The position numbers and the translations under genes were made by a program. Shown piece by piece: positions 61,256 to 64,000 of a DNA stretch of 64,000 bases. Position 1 is the first letter of the stretch. Each line of letters begins with the position of its first letter. Source of the stretch: Dyadobacter chenwenxiniae. GTDB lineage: Bacteria > Bacteroidota > Bacteroidia > Cytophagales > Spirosomataceae. The stretch covers positions 4,650,001 to 4,714,000 of the forward strand of contig NZ_CP094997.1 in the NCBI RefSeq assembly GCF_022869785.1. The letters run 5' to 3'. A model generated the notes under the pieces. It was not told the DNA's origin and did no database searches. It saw only the letters and a list, made by a program, of their open reading frames with translations.

Positions 61256-62389
61256 ATGTCACACTTATTTGATGTTTACCCCATCTACGATATAGAGCCA
61301 GTTAAGGCTGAGGGAAGTTATTTGTGGGACCAGCATGGGACCAAATATCTGGATCTTTATGGCGGGCATGCGGTGATTTCTGTTGGGCATTGCCATCCTT
61401 ATTATGTGGATATGCTCACGAAGCAGCTGAATGCGATCAGTTTTTATTCCAATTCGGTGAAGATCTCCTTGCAGGAGGAGCTGGCTGAAAAGCTGGGTGC
61501 GCTTTCTGGCTATCCTGATTATAAGCTGTTCTTATGCAACTCGGGCGCTGAGGCGAATGAGAATGCTTTGAAACTGGCTTCGTTTCACAACGGCCGCAAA
61601 AAGGTTATTTCCTTTACCAAATCGTTTCACGGTCGGACGGCCGGCGCGGTGGCGGCGACGGATAATGCTTCCATTGTCGCGCCTGTTAACTATAAGGATC
61701 ACGTAACATTCTTGCCGTTTAATGATGTGCAGGCTGCTGAAAACGGCATTACGGATGAAGTTTGCGCGGTGATCGTTGAAGGGATTCAGGGTGTTGGCGG
61801 GATTAATGTGAGCTCTGATGAATTTTTGCAAACATTAAGACGTAAATGTGATGAAACCGGCGCTGTGCTGATTTTGGACAGCGTGCAATGCGGTTACGGA
61901 CGGACCGGGAAATTCTTCTCGCACCAGTTTAGCGGCATTGATCCGGACATCATTTCCATGGCCAAAGGAATGGGTAACGGTTTCCCGATTGGTGGAATCC
62001 TGATTTCTCCGAAATTCAAAGCCACTTATGGAATGCTGGGGACAACTTTTGGCGGTAACCACTTGGCTTGTGCGGCGGGCGTCGCGGTCCTGGATATCAT
62101 GAAGGATGAAAATCTGCTGGAAAATGCGGCGGAAATTGGCGACTATCTCCTAAAAGGAATCGAAGAAATTGGCGGGTATAAAGAGCTGAGAGGCCGCGGG
62201 TTGATGATCGGGATTGAGTATGATTTCCCGGTAAAGGATCTTCGGAACAAACTTTTATTCGATTATAAAATGTTCACTGGAGTGGCGGGCGCTAACACCA
62301 TTCGGCTATTGCCTTCACTTGCTTTGGGCAAGGAAGAGGCAGATCAATTCCTGGAAGCATTGAAAAAAGAGACATCCGTCGCCATTTAA
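61256..62389 (+). CDS. argD: acetylornithine aminotransferase (class III)
   Basis: 377 residues from ATG 61256; a TTG at 61220 would add 12. Class III PLP transaminase: CNSGAEANENALKLA, SFHGRTAGAVAATDN, LILDSVQCGYGRTGKFF and the PLP-binding Lys in SMAKGMGNGFPIGG. Placed between argC and the ArgF' gene, so it acts on N-acylglutamate semialdehyde. Confidence 0.93.
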   Translation: MSHLFDVYPIYDIEPVKAEGSYLWDQHGTKYLDLYGGHAVISVGHCHPYYVDMLTKQLNAISFYSNSVKISLQEELAEKLGALSGYPDYKLFLCNSGAEANENALKLASFHNGRKKVISFTKSFHGRTAGAVAATDNASIVAPVNYKDHVTFLPFNDVQAAENGITDEVCAVIVEGIQGVGGINVSSDEFLQTLRRKCDETGAVLILDSVQCGYGRTGKFFSHQFSGIDPDIISMAKGMGNGFPIGGILISPKFKATYGMLGTTFGGNHLACAAGVAVLDIMKDENLLENAAEIGDYLLKGIEEIGGYKELRGRGLMIGIEYDFPVKDLRNKLLFDYKMFTGVAGANTIRLLPSLALGKEEADQFLEALKKETSVAI

Positions 62390-62423
62390 TTTAACCTAAC
62401 CGCCGCAGAAATTACCGAACTGA

Positions 62424-63371
62424 ATGAAACACTTTCTTTCCATAAACGACGTAACCGATCTGAATCAGCTGATTTCAAATGGCATTGCAGCCAAGCGTAA
62501 TCCGTTTTCTGACCTTGAGTTAGGCAAAAATAAAACCATCGGACTGCTATTTTTCAATTCTAGTTTGAGAACAAGGATCAGCACACAGAAAGCGGCGCAA
62601 AACCTTGGGCTTAATGTGATTACGATGAATGTAGGCCAGGATGGATGGGGTCTGGAAATGGAAGAAGGCGTCATTATGAACGGCGATAAAGCGGAGCACG
62701 TAAAAGAGGCGGCGGCGGTGATCGGCAGTTATTGTGATATCATTGGAATCCGGTCTTTCGCGGGCTTGCAGGATCGGGATAAGGATTATGCGGAAATTGT
62801 TTTTGAGCAGTTCAAAAAATACGCTGAGGTTCCGATTATTAACCTCGAATCCGCCACAAGGCACCCTTTGCAGTCTCTTGCTGATTGCATTACAATCGAA
62901 GAATTTAAGGTAAAACAACGTCCTAAGGTCGTTTTGACGTGGTTACCACATTTCAAAGCATTGCCACAGGCCGTTGCCAATTCATTCTGTGAATGGATGA
63001 ATCCGATGGATGTGGAGCTTGTGATCACGCATCCGGAAGGTTACGATCTTGCTCCCGAATTTGTGGGAAAAGGGCAAGTTATTTATAATCAGGACAAAGC
63101 ATTGGAAGGCGCAGATTTTGTTTATGGAAAAAACTGGTCGTCTTACCAGCATTATGGCCAGGTTTTAACGAGCGACCCTTCCTGGATGATTACGGAAGCA
63201 AAAATGTCCCTTACTGATAATGGTAAATTCATGCATTGCCTCCCATTGCGCCGCAATATGAAAGTGGCGGACGAGGTTTTGGATGGACCAAGATCATTGG
63301 TAATTGAACAAGCAGCCAATCGTGAATGGTCTGCACAAGCAGCATTGCGTGAAGTTTTGCTAAATATTTGA
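62424..63371 (+). CDS. argF': ArgF'-type N-acylornithine carbamoyltransferase
   Basis: 315 residues, close to the Bacteroides succinylornithine enzyme over its length. Carbamoyl-phosphate site FFNSSLRTRISTQKAA, ESATRHPLQSLAD, and HCLPLRRN near the C-terminus. The residue that sets acetyl versus succinyl preference (Pro90 in B. fragilis, Glu92 in Xanthomonas) is Ala90 here (MNGDKAEH), so the acyl group cannot be assigned. With the M20 deacylase it would feed citrulline to ArgG. Confidence 0.92.
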   Translation: MKHFLSINDVTDLNQLISNGIAAKRNPFSDLELGKNKTIGLLFFNSSLRTRISTQKAAQNLGLNVITMNVGQDGWGLEMEEGVIMNGDKAEHVKEAAAVIGSYCDIIGIRSFAGLQDRDKDYAEIVFEQFKKYAEVPIINLESATRHPLQSLADCITIEEFKVKQRPKVVLTWLPHFKALPQAVANSFCEWMNPMDVELVITHPEGYDLAPEFVGKGQVIYNQDKALEGADFVYGKNWSSYQHYGQVLTSDPSWMITEAKMSLTDNGKFMHCLPLRRNMKVADEVLDGPRSLVIEQAANREWSAQAALREVLLNI

Positions 63372-63384
63372 AATAATCGAAAGA

Positions 63385-64000
63385 ATGAATACTGATACAT
63401 TGGCTCAGCCAAACAACACTTCAACAAACTTTAATGCTGTCCGTAAAACCGGTGTCCTCATTGTCAATTTGGGAACGCCGGATAGCCCGTCAGTTCCGGA
63501 TGTGCGAAAATATCTTCGTGAATTCCTGATGGACGAGCGTGTGATTGATATCCCCTATCTGAACCGCTGGATGCTGATTAACCTGATCATTGCACCATTC
63601 AGAGCACCAAAATCTGCTAAAATTTACAAGCAACTTTGGAGACCGGATGGATCACCTTTAAAGATTTACGGCTTTTCGGTGAAAGAAAAATTGCAGCGCG
63701 TGCTCGGCGACGATTATGTTGTGGAACTAGCCATGCGTTACCAAAGTCCGAGCATTGAGAATGGTTTGAAGGCATTGAGAAAGCAAACACTTTCAGAGAT
63801 CATCATCGTTCCATTTTTTCCGCAATACGCCTCTGCTTCAACAGGTTCTGTATACAAAGAAGTAATGCGCGTGGTGCAGGATTGGGAAGTTTTGCCGGAG
63901 ATTAAATTCGTCAACCGCTTTCTGGATCACCCCAAGTTCATTGAAGGCTTTGTGAATCTGGGTAAAAAATACATGGCGGAGCGCCATTATGATCATGTTG
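63385..64000 (+). CDS. hemH: ferrochelatase (5' part, cut by window edge)
   Basis: The frame opens with ATG 63385-63387, 13 bp after the ArgF' stop, and runs past the window end (205 codons seen). Family segments: KTGVLIVNLGTPDSP, VRKYLREFLMDERVIDIP, QLWRPDGSPLKIY, VELAMRYQSPSIENGL and IIVPFFPQYASASTGSVY, with the conserved PQYS-type site. Inserts Fe2+ into protoporphyrin IX. Its presence at the end of an arginine operon is probably chance of gene order. Confidence 0.95.
   Translation, partial: MNTDTLAQPNNTSTNFNAVRKTGVLIVNLGTPDSPSVPDVRKYLREFLMDERVIDIPYLNRWMLINLIIAPFRAPKSAKIYKQLWRPDGSPLKIYGFSVKEKLQRVLGDDYVVELAMRYQSPSIENGLKALRKQTLSEIIIVPFFPQYASASTGSVYKEVMRVVQDWEVLPEIKFVNRFLDHPKFIEGFVNLGKKYMAERHYDHV

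Overview
The window reads as chromosome of a member of the Bacteroidota, most likely a Cytophagales bacterium of the Spirosomaceae/Dyadobacter type (genus is inference). Support: the type IX secretion translocon gene sprA next to ruvA and gcvH, gldE beside ssb, two SusC/SusD pairs, an ECF sigma/FecR pair, promoters of the Bacteroidota form (TTTG, about 20 nt, TAnnTTTG), and frequent TTG/GTG starts without Shine-Dalgarno sequences. I saw no rRNA or tRNA gene, IS element, CRISPR array or phage gene.

Layout. 1-14.2 kb (minus strand): a DUF4199 membrane protein, a dihydroorotase-like protein lacking its metal-binding HxH, gcvH, the 7.2-kb sprA, ruvA, a LysM lytic transglycosylase, gatA, tatA and a DUF1232 protein. 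14.4-16.8 kb: mdh and a convergent porin. 16.8-30.9 kb: a polysaccharide-utilisation locus with a kinase-less membrane regulator, SusC, SusD, a LamG lipoprotein and two tandem GH144-type glucanases, then a kelch protein and an M1 peptidase. 30.9-36.7 kb: housekeeping genes (thiamine pyrophosphokinase, mazG, a thioesterase, phosphosulfolactate synthase, dedA, guaB). 37.0-44.0 kb: an iron-style signalling locus with ECF sigma factor, FecR, STN-containing SusC, SusD and a small lipoprotein. 44.0-52.4 kb: gldE, ssb, a Gfo/Idh oxidoreductase, a PhyH dioxygenase, mutY, HU, a TPR protein, a 29-residue ribosomal-type protein, and ribonuclease G. 52.5-63.4 kb: proline and arginine biosynthesis on two divergent operons. 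The window ends inside hemH.

How the parts work together. The arginine block uses the acylated route: a GNAT acetyltransferase (candidate N-acetylglutamate synthase), ArgC, ArgD, an ArgF'-type acylornithine carbamoyltransferase, an M20 deacylase and ArgG. ProB and ProA share an operon with the deacylase. argB and argH are not in the window. The first locus would bind, import and cut a glucan (beta-1,2-glucan is the best guess from the GH144 family). The second should report substrate binding at the outer membrane through the STN domain to FecR and the sigma factor.

Points most worth a second look: a candidate arginine leader peptide and attenuator before the GNAT gene; alanine at the substrate-selecting residue of ArgF'; the pseudo-dihydroorotase; long inverted repeats covering the farthest-upstream possible starts of gatA and gldE; a strong terminator inside the glucan locus; and the very small ribosomal-type gene.
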